Source: Chitinophaga pinensis
GTDB lineage: Bacteria > Bacteroidota > Bacteroidia > Chitinophagales > Chitinophagaceae
Direction: 5' to 3'
Assembly: GCA_945865295.1 (NCBI GenBank)
Contig: CAMBDE010000009.1
Span: forward strand, 1 to 43,912
DNA: 43,912 bases
Shown here: positions 34,873-41,584 of the stretch, piece by piece
Layout of the letters: each line of letters opens with the position of its first letter
Numbering within the stretch: position 1 is the stretch's first letter
Position numbers and translations under genes: made by a program
Notes under the pieces: generated by a model
Database searches by the model: none
What the model saw: the letters and a program-made list of their open reading frames with translations, nothing else
What the model was told of the DNA's origin: nothing

Positions 34873-35989
34873 GTCGGCAATTGTAGTTGGTGCTGGAATA
34901 GTTGGCCTAGCAACTGCTAGAGCATTGGCAGAAAAAGGTTATGAGGTTAAAGTGATTGAGAAGTCTCAATTTGCATTGGGTGCTAGCGTAAGAAATTTTG
35001 GTATGCTTTGGCCAGTAGGTCAGCCCGATGGTCATTTGTACGATAGATCTGTGAGAACAAAAGAAATTTGGGTTGACTATTTAGATGCTGCAGGTATACC
35101 TTACAATGCTTGCGGAAGCTTGCATTTAGCATACAGCAAAGAGGAGATGCATGTGGTAGAAGATATTTGTCAGTTTTTTCAGTCTAAAAATAGACCTGTT
35201 TCAGTAATTGACAAAGAGACTGTATTGGCAAACTATAATGGGATCAATGAAAACGGATTATTGGGAGCCTTAAGAAGTGAAGACGAAATCATCATTGATC
35301 CAAGAGAGGGCATCAAGCATTTACCTGCTTATTTAACCCAAAAATATGGCGTTTCATTTATTTGGGGTACGGCTATCACCAGTGTTACAAGTCATGCTGC
35401 TTTTGCAGGTAAAACGAAATATGCTGCCGATATCGTTTGTGTTTGTTCTGGCCAAGATTTTGAGATCTTGTATCCGGATCAATTTAAAGCGCAACCAATT
35501 ATCAAGACCAAATTACAAATGATGCGCTTCAAGCACAAAGATCCAAATTTTAACATTGGTGCTTCAGTTTGTGGCGGCTTATCTTTATTACATTATAAAA
35601 GTTTTACCGCTTCGTCCGCTTTGACCAAATTAAGATTAAAGATAGAAGAAGAAATTCCAGAGTATTTAAAATATGGCATTCATGTGATGGTGTCTCAAAA
35701 TAATCAAGGCGAATTAACAGTGGGAGATTCACATGAATACGCTTTAGATTTTGAACCATTTGATAAAACCGAGATCAATGACATGATTCTTGCTTATTTA
35801 AAAAAGTTAATGCACATAGATCAATGGGAAATGACACAATCTTGGAATGGTATTTATCCAATTATGACTAACGGTGCTGCAGAATTATTCTTAAATCCAG
35901 AACCAGGAGTGTATATTTTAAATGGGATTGGTGGACACGGAATGACAATGTCATTTGGATTTGCAGAAGAAATGATTGAAACTATTTAA
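34865..35989 (+). CDS. FAD-dependent oxidoreductase of phosphonate clusters (TIGR03364-like)
   Basis: The 374-aa DAO-superfamily flavoprotein has the dinucleotide fold ‘AIVVGAGIVGLATARALAEKG’-type G-x-G-x-x-G at residues about 8-13, and a C-terminal FAD-binding motif ‘GVYILNGIGGHGMTMSFG’. The ‘GASVRNFGMLWPVGQPDG’ segment is what I recall from the TIGR03364 family that co-occurs with phosphonate genes. Relatives oxidise amines such as aminoethylphosphonate or its N-methyl form to phosphonoacetaldehyde. Here it is translationally coupled to DUF5690 and followed 19 nt later by the HD oxygenase. The exact substrate is unproven. Confidence 0.85.
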   Translation: MSKSAIVVGAGIVGLATARALAEKGYEVKVIEKSQFALGASVRNFGMLWPVGQPDGHLYDRSVRTKEIWVDYLDAAGIPYNACGSLHLAYSKEEMHVVEDICQFFQSKNRPVSVIDKETVLANYNGINENGLLGALRSEDEIIIDPREGIKHLPAYLTQKYGVSFIWGTAITSVTSHAAFAGKTKYAADIVCVCSGQDFEILYPDQFKAQPIIKTKLQMMRFKHKDPNFNIGASVCGGLSLLHYKSFTASSALTKLRLKIEEEIPEYLKYGIHVMVSQNNQGELTVGDSHEYALDFEPFDKTEINDMILAYLKKLMHIDQWEMTQSWNGIYPIMTNGAAELFLNPEPGVYILNGIGGHGMTMSFGFAEEMIETI

Positions 35990-36008
35990 TATTTTAAAAG
36001 AACATACT

Positions 36009-36557
36009 ATGAATCATCCGATCGTATCAGAAATCCTTACTTTATTCAAAACCAATGGTGGTTCTATGTATGGCGGAGAAGCTGTAACACAATTAGAACA
36101 TGCATTACAAGCTGCTACATTAGCAAAAGAAAATCAAGCTTCAGATGCATTGATTACTGCCGCATTATTACACGATATTGGGCATTTGTTAAACGATTTA
36201 CCAGACGATGCCAGTGACAAGGGGATTGACGATGTACACGAAGTATTGGCGGCAAACTATCTAGCTGCACATTTTGTACCAGCAGTGGTAGAACCTGTTA
36301 ATTTACATGTGGCTGCAAAAAGGTATTTATGTGCAGTTGATCCTGCCTATTATGATACCTTATCTGCGCCTTCTAAAACAAGTTTAAATTTTCAGGGTGG
36401 TGTCATGAATGAGTTGGAAGTAGCTCATTTTGAGCAAAATCCTTTTTATAAAGATGCTGTTACACTAAGACAATGGGATGATATTGCAAAAGATCCAGCA
36501 ATGAAAACAGAGGCAATAGATTTTTTTGCTTCAGCTATTCAAAACAGTTTAAAATAA
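36009..36557 (+). CDS. PhnZ-like HD-domain di-iron oxygenase (TIGR03276-like)
   Basis: PhnZ oxidatively cleaves 2-amino-1-hydroxyethylphosphonate to glycine and phosphate. The track start (35976) lies inside the previous gene; the ATG at 36009 gives a 182-aa protein of PhnZ length. Ligand positions match PhnZ spacing: His31 (‘QLEHALQAA’), His55-Asp56 (‘LLHDIGHLL’), His77 (‘DDVHEVLAA’), His100 (‘NLHVAAKRYL’) and Asp157 or 158 (‘LRQWDDIA’). Tyr21-x-x-Glu24 (‘MYGGEAV’) corresponds to the PhnZ Tyr24/Glu27 substrate pair. Thus it is probably an active oxygenase of an alpha-hydroxyphosphonate. A PhnY hydroxylase is not present in the window. Confidence 0.88.
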   Translation: MNHPIVSEILTLFKTNGGSMYGGEAVTQLEHALQAATLAKENQASDALITAALLHDIGHLLNDLPDDASDKGIDDVHEVLAANYLAAHFVPAVVEPVNLHVAAKRYLCAVDPAYYDTLSAPSKTSLNFQGGVMNELEVAHFEQNPFYKDAVTLRQWDDIAKDPAMKTEAIDFFASAIQNSLK

Positions 36558-36562
36558 AACCT

Positions 36563-37240
36563 ATGCAAATTCAATGCCTCGTTTTTGATATGGCGGGTAC
36601 AACCGTAAATGAAGACAATATTGTGTATAAAACTTTACAGGCTGCTTTAAATCATTTTAATGTTCCTGTAGATTTAAATCATGTTTTATTGCATGGTGCT
36701 GGTAAGGAAAAATTCCAAGCCATTAAAGATATCATCTCTAACAGTCCATATACATTAAATGAAACAGAACAATTAGAAGCCTTTAATTATTTTTTAGCGC
36801 AATTAGATATTGCTTATACCAATTTTGATGTAACGCCAATGCCAGGTGCTGAGTATGTATTTGCTGCCCTAAAACAATTAGGTATAAAAGTAGTTTTAAA
36901 CACAGGGTACAATAGAGCCACTGCAGAAAATCTATTAGGTAAATTAGGATGGGCAGAAGGGTATCAAATTGATTTATTGGTGACTGCATCAGATGTCTTA
37001 CACAATCGTCCAATGCCTGATATGATTCTATATGCAAAAAATAAATTGCAAATAGTTAATACAAATCAAATGGTTAAAATTGGAGATTCTTGTATTGATA
37101 TTGAAGAAGGTAAAAATGCAGGTTGTTTATTGAATATAGGTATTACGACAGGTGCACAAACCGAAACACAATTAATGGAAGCAAAGCCAGATTATATTGT
37201 ACATAGTTTGACAGCTTTGTTAGACATTCTACCAAAGTAG
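36563..37240 (+). CDS. PhnX-like HAD hydrolase (phosphonatase-like, TIGR03351)
   Basis: The 225-aa HAD enzyme has nucleophile motif ‘FDMAGTTV’ (Asp9-x-Ala11-G-T). The Ala two residues after the nucleophile replaces the acid/base Asp of ordinary HAD phosphatases and is typical of phosphonoacetaldehyde hydrolase PhnX. Lys48 in ‘LLHGAGKEKF’ sits at the G-x-x-K spacing of the PhnX Schiff-base lysine (‘MGLLK’). Motif II is ‘VVLNTGYN’, motif III ‘NRPMPDMIL’, motif IV ‘KIGDSCIDIEEG’. It likely breaks a C-P bond of an aldehyde phosphonate, possibly supplied by the FAD oxidase two genes upstream. It ends the operon, 3 nt from the convergent ribD stop. Confidence 0.87.
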   Translation: MQIQCLVFDMAGTTVNEDNIVYKTLQAALNHFNVPVDLNHVLLHGAGKEKFQAIKDIISNSPYTLNETEQLEAFNYFLAQLDIAYTNFDVTPMPGAEYVFAALKQLGIKVVLNTGYNRATAENLLGKLGWAEGYQIDLLVTASDVLHNRPMPDMILYAKNKLQIVNTNQMVKIGDSCIDIEEGKNAGCLLNIGITTGAQTETQLMEAKPDYIVHSLTALLDILPK

Positions 37241-37243
37241 ATT

Positions 37244-38344
37244 TTAATTAAAACGGTAGTGTAATAAAACGTCTTGATCAATAAGCTTCGTTTCAATTAA
37301 AGACAATTGCACTTTCTTATCTAATCCACGGATTGCATCCAAGCCAAGCATTGGAAGCCCATTCAAATCATTTAAAATAGCAGGGGCTATAAACCAATAC
37401 AATTCATCTGCCATGTTTTGTTGGATCATACTTGAATTCAATTGGCTTCCGGCTTCTGTTAAAATTTTATAATATCCTAGTTCAAGTAATTTTTCCGAGA
37501 TGGATGAAAATACAAGCCCTTGCTCATTAAATGTTCCAATGATGTAGTCCATATTTTCTGGTAATTGAATACTTGGAGGATTGGCGGTAATAAAAATAAT
37601 TTTTGTAACTGAACGCAGATAAAAAATAGGCAAATTTTCATATTGCTTTTCAAGCAGCTCAAGATTTCTATCAATCAGAATCACATTGGTTTCTTGAATG
37701 GCTCCTGCTGTGTTTCTAATGGTTAAACTTGCTTGATCCTGAATAACTGTTTTATAGGATGTCATGATCGCATCCACATTTGCTCTTAAATGATCGTGCA
37801 CAAATTGTCTTGATGCTGCACTGCTAATCCACTGGCTATTTTTTTCGTGGTCTGCAATTTTCCCGTCAATGGTGGATGCTAATTTTAAAATATAGTGCGG
37901 TCGATTTTTCAATTGATTGGTAAAAAATCGAGCGTTTAATAAGGTAGCTGATACATCATCTACCACTTCAACCTCAATACCATGTTCTATTAATTTTGCA
38001 ACACTTGCTACTTTAGGATTGGGGTCTAAACTCGCTATAACTACTTTTTTGATTTTATGTTGAATGATTAAATCTACACAAGGGGGTGTTTTGCCAAAAT
38101 GAGAACAGGGCTCCAAACTAACATACATAGTAGCTTGACCGAGGTCGGCTGTTTTTTCTAGGGCTTGCTCTATGGCATTGACCTCGGCATGGGGTCCCCC
38201 TATTTTTTGATGGTATCCTTCCCCAATAAGCTGACCCTCATGGTCTATAATAATTGCACCTACAAAAGGATTTGGACGAATTTGGTTTTCGTCGGCTTTT
38301 TCAGCCAAATTTATAGTGTAATCTATTGCCTCCTTCTGCGTCAT
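37244..38344 (-). CDS. ribD: Bifunctional riboflavin deaminase/reductase
   Basis: RibD does the second and third steps of riboflavin synthesis after GTP cyclohydrolase. The N-terminal zinc deaminase has ‘GGPHAEVNAIEQAL’ and ‘LEPCSHFGKTPPCVDLII’ (His plus two Cys ligands). The C-terminal NADPH-dependent reductase (from about residue 150, ‘HYILKLASTIDGKIADHEKN’) has ‘SQWISSAASRQFVHDHLRAN’ and ends ‘LLHYRFN’. Length 366 aa is normal. It is divergent from ribE with a 42-nt gap, so the rib genes may be co-regulated. No FMN riboswitch fits into this gap. Confidence 0.94.
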   Translation of the reverse strand: MTQKEAIDYTINLAEKADENQIRPNPFVGAIIIDHEGQLIGEGYHQKIGGPHAEVNAIEQALEKTADLGQATMYVSLEPCSHFGKTPPCVDLIIQHKIKKVVIASLDPNPKVASVAKLIEHGIEVEVVDDVSATLLNARFFTNQLKNRPHYILKLASTIDGKIADHEKNSQWISSAASRQFVHDHLRANVDAIMTSYKTVIQDQASLTIRNTAGAIQETNVILIDRNLELLEKQYENLPIFYLRSVTKIIFITANPPSIQLPENMDYIIGTFNEQGLVFSSISEKLLELGYYKILTEAGSQLNSSMIQQNMADELYWFIAPAILNDLNGLPMLGLDAIRGLDKKVQLSLIETKLIDQDVLLHYRFN

Positions 38345-38358
38345 AAGGGTTATCTTTG
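38325..38358 (+). promoter_or_regulatory. Candidate promoter of the ribE-ribBA-ribH operon
   Basis: TATCTTTG at 38351-38358 matches TAnnTTTG exactly (followed by C, as often), with TTG at 38325-38327 as a distant -33 candidate. The expected start would leave a leader of only about 24 nt before the ribE ATG, too short for an RFN riboswitch. Confidence 0.45.
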
Positions 38359-38386
38359 CAGCTCAAAATTACTCAAACTATCGCAT

Positions 38387-38980
38387 ATGTTTACAGGCAT
38401 TGTACAGAAAGGGAAAATACATGCAATTTCTTCAACAGAAGATGGATGGGAACTAGCAATCAATATGGCAAATTTTGCTGCCATTGTTCAAATAGGAGAT
38501 AGCGTAGCAATAGATGGTGCTTGCCTAACTGTAACTAAAGTGGTGGATGATAATATGTATTTTTTTGTTTCTACAGAATCGATTGCAAAAACAATCATCA
38601 GAAATTATAAGACAGGGGATGTTGTAAATACAGAACTACCAATGCAGCCAAATGGCTACCTAGGGGGTCATTATGTATTAGGTCATGTGGATGCGACAGC
38701 TATAGTCAATGAAATCAAAATCACGCCTACTGCTTGGTTTTTAACCATTCAAGTGCCTGAACAATTTGTAAAATATATTGTTTATAAAGGGTCTATTGCA
38801 ATCAATGGAGTAAGTCTAACAATCAATGAGGTGCGTGATCAGCTGATTGATCTTTGTATTATTCCAACCACCTTAGACAAGACCAATATCAATCAACTTT
38901 CTGTTGAAAGTATTGTCAATATTGAATTTGATATTTTAGCAAAATATACAGAACAGTTACTTCTAAAAAGAAATGTGTAA
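38387..38980 (+). CDS. ribE: Riboflavin synthase alpha subunit
   Basis: The enzyme dismutates two lumazines to riboflavin. The track ORF begins at 38165 inside ribD on the other strand; the ATG at 38387 gives the family start ‘MFTGIVQKGK’ and a normal 197 aa. Two lumazine-binding domains are visible: the first holds ‘SVAIDGACLTVTKV’, the second ‘GGHYVLGHVDATA’ and ‘GSIAINGVSLTINEV’. The stop overlaps the ribBA start by 1 nt (TAATG), so translation is coupled. Confidence 0.94.
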   Translation: MFTGIVQKGKIHAISSTEDGWELAINMANFAAIVQIGDSVAIDGACLTVTKVVDDNMYFFVSTESIAKTIIRNYKTGDVVNTELPMQPNGYLGGHYVLGHVDATAIVNEIKITPTAWFLTIQVPEQFVKYIVYKGSIAINGVSLTINEVRDQLIDLCIIPTTLDKTNINQLSVESIVNIEFDILAKYTEQLLLKRNV

Positions 38981-40245
38981 TGTTTGATCATGTGCAGGAA
39001 GCTTTAAATGCTTTTAAATTAGGGGAACCAATTATATTGGTAGACGACGAAGACAGAGAAAACGAAGGGGATATTGTTTTCCCTGCAAGCTTTGCTACGC
39101 AAGAAAAAATTAATTTTTGCGCAAAATATGCAAGAGGCTTGGTATGCATTGCGATGCATCAAACAATAGCAAAGCAAATTGGTATAGCACCAGTCAATAC
39201 GAATCATGCCGATCCTTTTCATACTGCCTTTTATGATTCTATAGATGCGATTCCTGCATTGGGCATCACGACAGGCATTTCTGCAAAAGAAAGAGCCATT
39301 ACTGCGCGTCAAGTGGTCAATCCCGCTGCTAAACCTTTAGATTTTATTAAACCTGGGCACTTATTTCCAGTGGTAGCAAAAGAAGGAGGTTTATTGGTTA
39401 GAAAAGGGCATACCGAGGCTGCTGTTGATTTATGTTTAATCAATGATTTAGCACCTGCTGCAATTATCTGTGAAATCATGGACGAGGATGGAGATATGCT
39501 AAGGAGAAATGGCTTAGTTGAATTTGCAAAAACACATCAACTAAAAATGATCAGCATTGAACAGCTGATTGAATACAGAAAAACACTAGCGAAGGATTTA
39601 AAATTAAATACAGTCGAACAAAATTTTGATCAGCATCAATCATCTGAAATTTCTGCCGCAAGCATAGCACTTATTTCACAAGCGCAACTACCAACTGAAT
39701 TTGGATTATTTAAATCATTGGTTTTTCAAAATAGTAGCACGAATGAATCACATGTTGTGTTGTTAATGGATACTGAATTATCCAATAAGCCAATCGTACG
39801 TTTTCATAGTGAATGCTTAACTGGTGATGTTTTTGGAAGTGTGCGTTGTGACTGCAAAGCCCAATTAAATAATGCTTTAGAGCAGATTGCTAGAAATAAA
39901 CATGGGTACTTAATTTATTTAAAAGGACAAGAAGGTAGAGGTATTGGCATTGGTCAAAAAATTGCAGCTTATGATTTGCAGGATCAAGGTGAAAATACCT
40001 TTCAAGCAAATCTAAGTTTAGGACTTCCAGTGGATGATAGAAATTACCAAGACGCCATTGCGATTCTAAAGCACTTGCGTGTAAATAATTTTTCATTTAT
40101 CACGAACAATCCAGATAAAATAGAAGCCATTCAAAATGCAGGATTTCAATTTGAACAAATTATAGTGCCTCCATTTGTAACAGCGGAAAATAAAAAATAT
40201 TTACAAGACAAGGCAACTATTGCCAATCATAAAATTACCCTATAG
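38980..40245 (+). CDS. ribBA: Bifunctional DHBP synthase/GTP cyclohydrolase II
   Basis: RibBA makes both riboflavin precursors: dihydroxybutanone phosphate from ribulose 5-phosphate, and the pyrimidine from GTP. The N-terminal RibB domain has ‘ILVDDEDRENEGDI’, ‘NTNHADPFHTAFYDSIDA’ and ‘GLLVRKGHTEAAVDL’. The C-terminal RibA domain (from about residue 225) has the zinc motif ‘HSECLTGDVFGSVRCDC’ and ‘KGQEGRGIGIGQKI’ (usually GHEGRGIG; here the His is Gln), then ‘TNNPDKIEAIQNAGF’. Length 421 aa is normal. The ribH start follows 1 nt after its stop. Confidence 0.94.
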   Translation: MFDHVQEALNAFKLGEPIILVDDEDRENEGDIVFPASFATQEKINFCAKYARGLVCIAMHQTIAKQIGIAPVNTNHADPFHTAFYDSIDAIPALGITTGISAKERAITARQVVNPAAKPLDFIKPGHLFPVVAKEGGLLVRKGHTEAAVDLCLINDLAPAAIICEIMDEDGDMLRRNGLVEFAKTHQLKMISIEQLIEYRKTLAKDLKLNTVEQNFDQHQSSEISAASIALISQAQLPTEFGLFKSLVFQNSSTNESHVVLLMDTELSNKPIVRFHSECLTGDVFGSVRCDCKAQLNNALEQIARNKHGYLIYLKGQEGRGIGIGQKIAAYDLQDQGENTFQANLSLGLPVDDRNYQDAIAILKHLRVNNFSFITNNPDKIEAIQNAGFQFEQIIVPPFVTAENKKYLQDKATIANHKITL

Positions 40246-40246
40246 T

Positions 40247-40660
40247 ATGATCGCCATTATCAAAGCAAATTTCAATGCAACTATCACAGATTTATTACTA
40301 GCTGGGTGCACCGATGAATTGGATGCTAAAAACCAAGCATATAAAGTCTTTGAATGCGCTGGCGCTATTGAAACAGTAGTATTTGCCAATCGTGTTATTG
40401 AAACAAATCAATACGATTGTGTGGTGGTGATTGGTGCAATTATAAAAGGGGATACAGACCATTACGAATATGTTTGTCAATACGTTACCCAAGGCTTTTC
40501 AACCATTGCAGCAACAAAAACGACACCTGTTATTTTTGGTATTTTAACCACTCAGAATGAAGCTTTGGCTTATGAAAGAGCGGCAATTGATAAGATGAAT
40601 AAAGGTCAAGAATTTGCAGTAACAGCCATGGAGATGATCCAATCTTTTAAATCTTTGTAG
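40247..40660 (+). CDS. ribH: 6,7-dimethyl-8-ribityllumazine synthase
   Basis: RibH condenses the RibBA and RibD products to the lumazine used by RibE. The track begins at a TTG at 40220 inside ribBA; the ATG at 40247 is used (137 aa). Recognisable parts are ‘IIKANFNATIT’ (the S-R-F-N segment), ‘FECAGAIETVVFANRVIE’ (usually P-G-A-x-E-x-P), ‘VVVIGAIIKGDTDHYEYV’ with the catalytic-region His, and ‘VIFGILTTQNEALAYERA’. The protein is about 15 residues shorter at the N-terminus than usual and lacks the prolines of the substrate loop, so it is a divergent but probably functional copy, judged by operon position. Confidence 0.9.
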   Translation: MIAIIKANFNATITDLLLAGCTDELDAKNQAYKVFECAGAIETVVFANRVIETNQYDCVVVIGAIIKGDTDHYEYVCQYVTQGFSTIAATKTTPVIFGILTTQNEALAYERAAIDKMNKGQEFAVTAMEMIQSFKSL

Positions 40661-40702
40661 TCGAAATCTAGTTAGTCTAGTTGCTTATTTTTCTTTCAAG
40701 AA

Positions 40703-41578
40703 TTATTTAACTTGTTCATACAAGTGATTAATTAATCCGTCAGCTAATCCAATTTTTGGAACATGAATTTCATCTATATTGGCCCATTTCATGGTATATG
40801 CATATATGTTCAATGCAGGAACAATTACATCTGCTCTATCTCTTTTTAAAAGATAAGTGTGCATTCTTTCTTCTACAGTCATTGGTTCTAAAACTCTATG
40901 GAATTCTCTGATCACCTCAATAGGAATACTCTTTAGATTTTTTGAATTAATCATGGAGTATATTTTATTAATATTTCCACCAGACCCAATAGCAATCATT
41001 TTAGGATAGGTTCTCCCAATTTCTTTTAAAGTTTGCTTGAGATCTTCCCAAACAGCATCATCTACTTTGTTTGTTAAAATACGAACAGTGCCGATATTGA
41101 AAGATTTTTGAAATGCAACTGCAGACTTATGAAAAAGCGTCACTTCTGTACTGCCACCACCAACGTCAATGTATAAATAGCTCTTATTAGCGTCTAATAG
41201 TTCTGCAATATGGTTTTCATAAATGATTTCAGCTTCTAAATCACCTGATATGACTTCTACTTTTACGCCTGTTTCAACCCTAATTTCTTTGATGATTTCT
41301 TTTGAATTGCTAGCATCTCTCATTGCACTCGTTGCACAAGCAATATAATGATCCACTTCATACACTTTCATTAAGGCACTAAATGCATTAATTGTATTTA
41401 AGAGCATTTTCTTTTTTCTGAATCCAATATAGCCTTTTTCAAATACGTCAAATCCAAGTCTAAGAGGAATACGGATTAGATTTAATTTATTAAATTCTGT
41501 TTCATTTCCATGCTTAACGACTTCGCAAATAAGTAACCTTGCAGCGTTGCTGCCAATATCAATTGCTCCTAAAATCAA
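40703..41578 (-). CDS. ppx: Ppx/GppA-family exopolyphosphatase
   Basis: The family removes terminal phosphate from polyphosphate or hydrolyses pppGpp. ‘MILGAIDIGSNAARLLICEV’ is the ASKHA phosphate-1 motif, ‘SGDLEAEIIYEN’ (the usual SGxEEA with a change) and ‘YLYIDVGGGSTEVTLF’ the phosphate-2 region, then ‘AIGSGGNINKI’. Length (291 aa) matches the short two-domain form. It begins 6 nt after the ppk stop, so it is made with ppk. The pairing favours polyphosphate as substrate. Confidence 0.92.
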   Translation of the reverse strand: MILGAIDIGSNAARLLICEVVKHGNETEFNKLNLIRIPLRLGFDVFEKGYIGFRKKKMLLNTINAFSALMKVYEVDHYIACATSAMRDASNSKEIIKEIRVETGVKVEVISGDLEAEIIYENHIAELLDANKSYLYIDVGGGSTEVTLFHKSAVAFQKSFNIGTVRILTNKVDDAVWEDLKQTLKEIGRTYPKMIAIGSGGNINKIYSMINSKNLKSIPIEVIREFHRVLEPMTVEERMHTYLLKRDRADVIVPALNIYAYTMKWANIDEIHVPKIGLADGLINHLYEQVK

Positions 41579-41584
41579 TGTATG

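Noticed and set aside
37229-37259. Bidirectional terminator between the HAD gene and ribD
   Set aside because: CTACC/GGTAG arms are short with a 21-nt loop, though TTTTAATTAAAA inside is palindromic; too weak to call.
38165-38386. N-terminal extension of ribE
   Set aside because: It is antisense to ribD and precedes the universal MFTGIV start of riboflavin synthase.
38345-38386. FMN (RFN) riboswitch before the rib operon
   Set aside because: Only 42 nt separate ribD and ribE; the conserved element does not fit and none of its sequence is seen.
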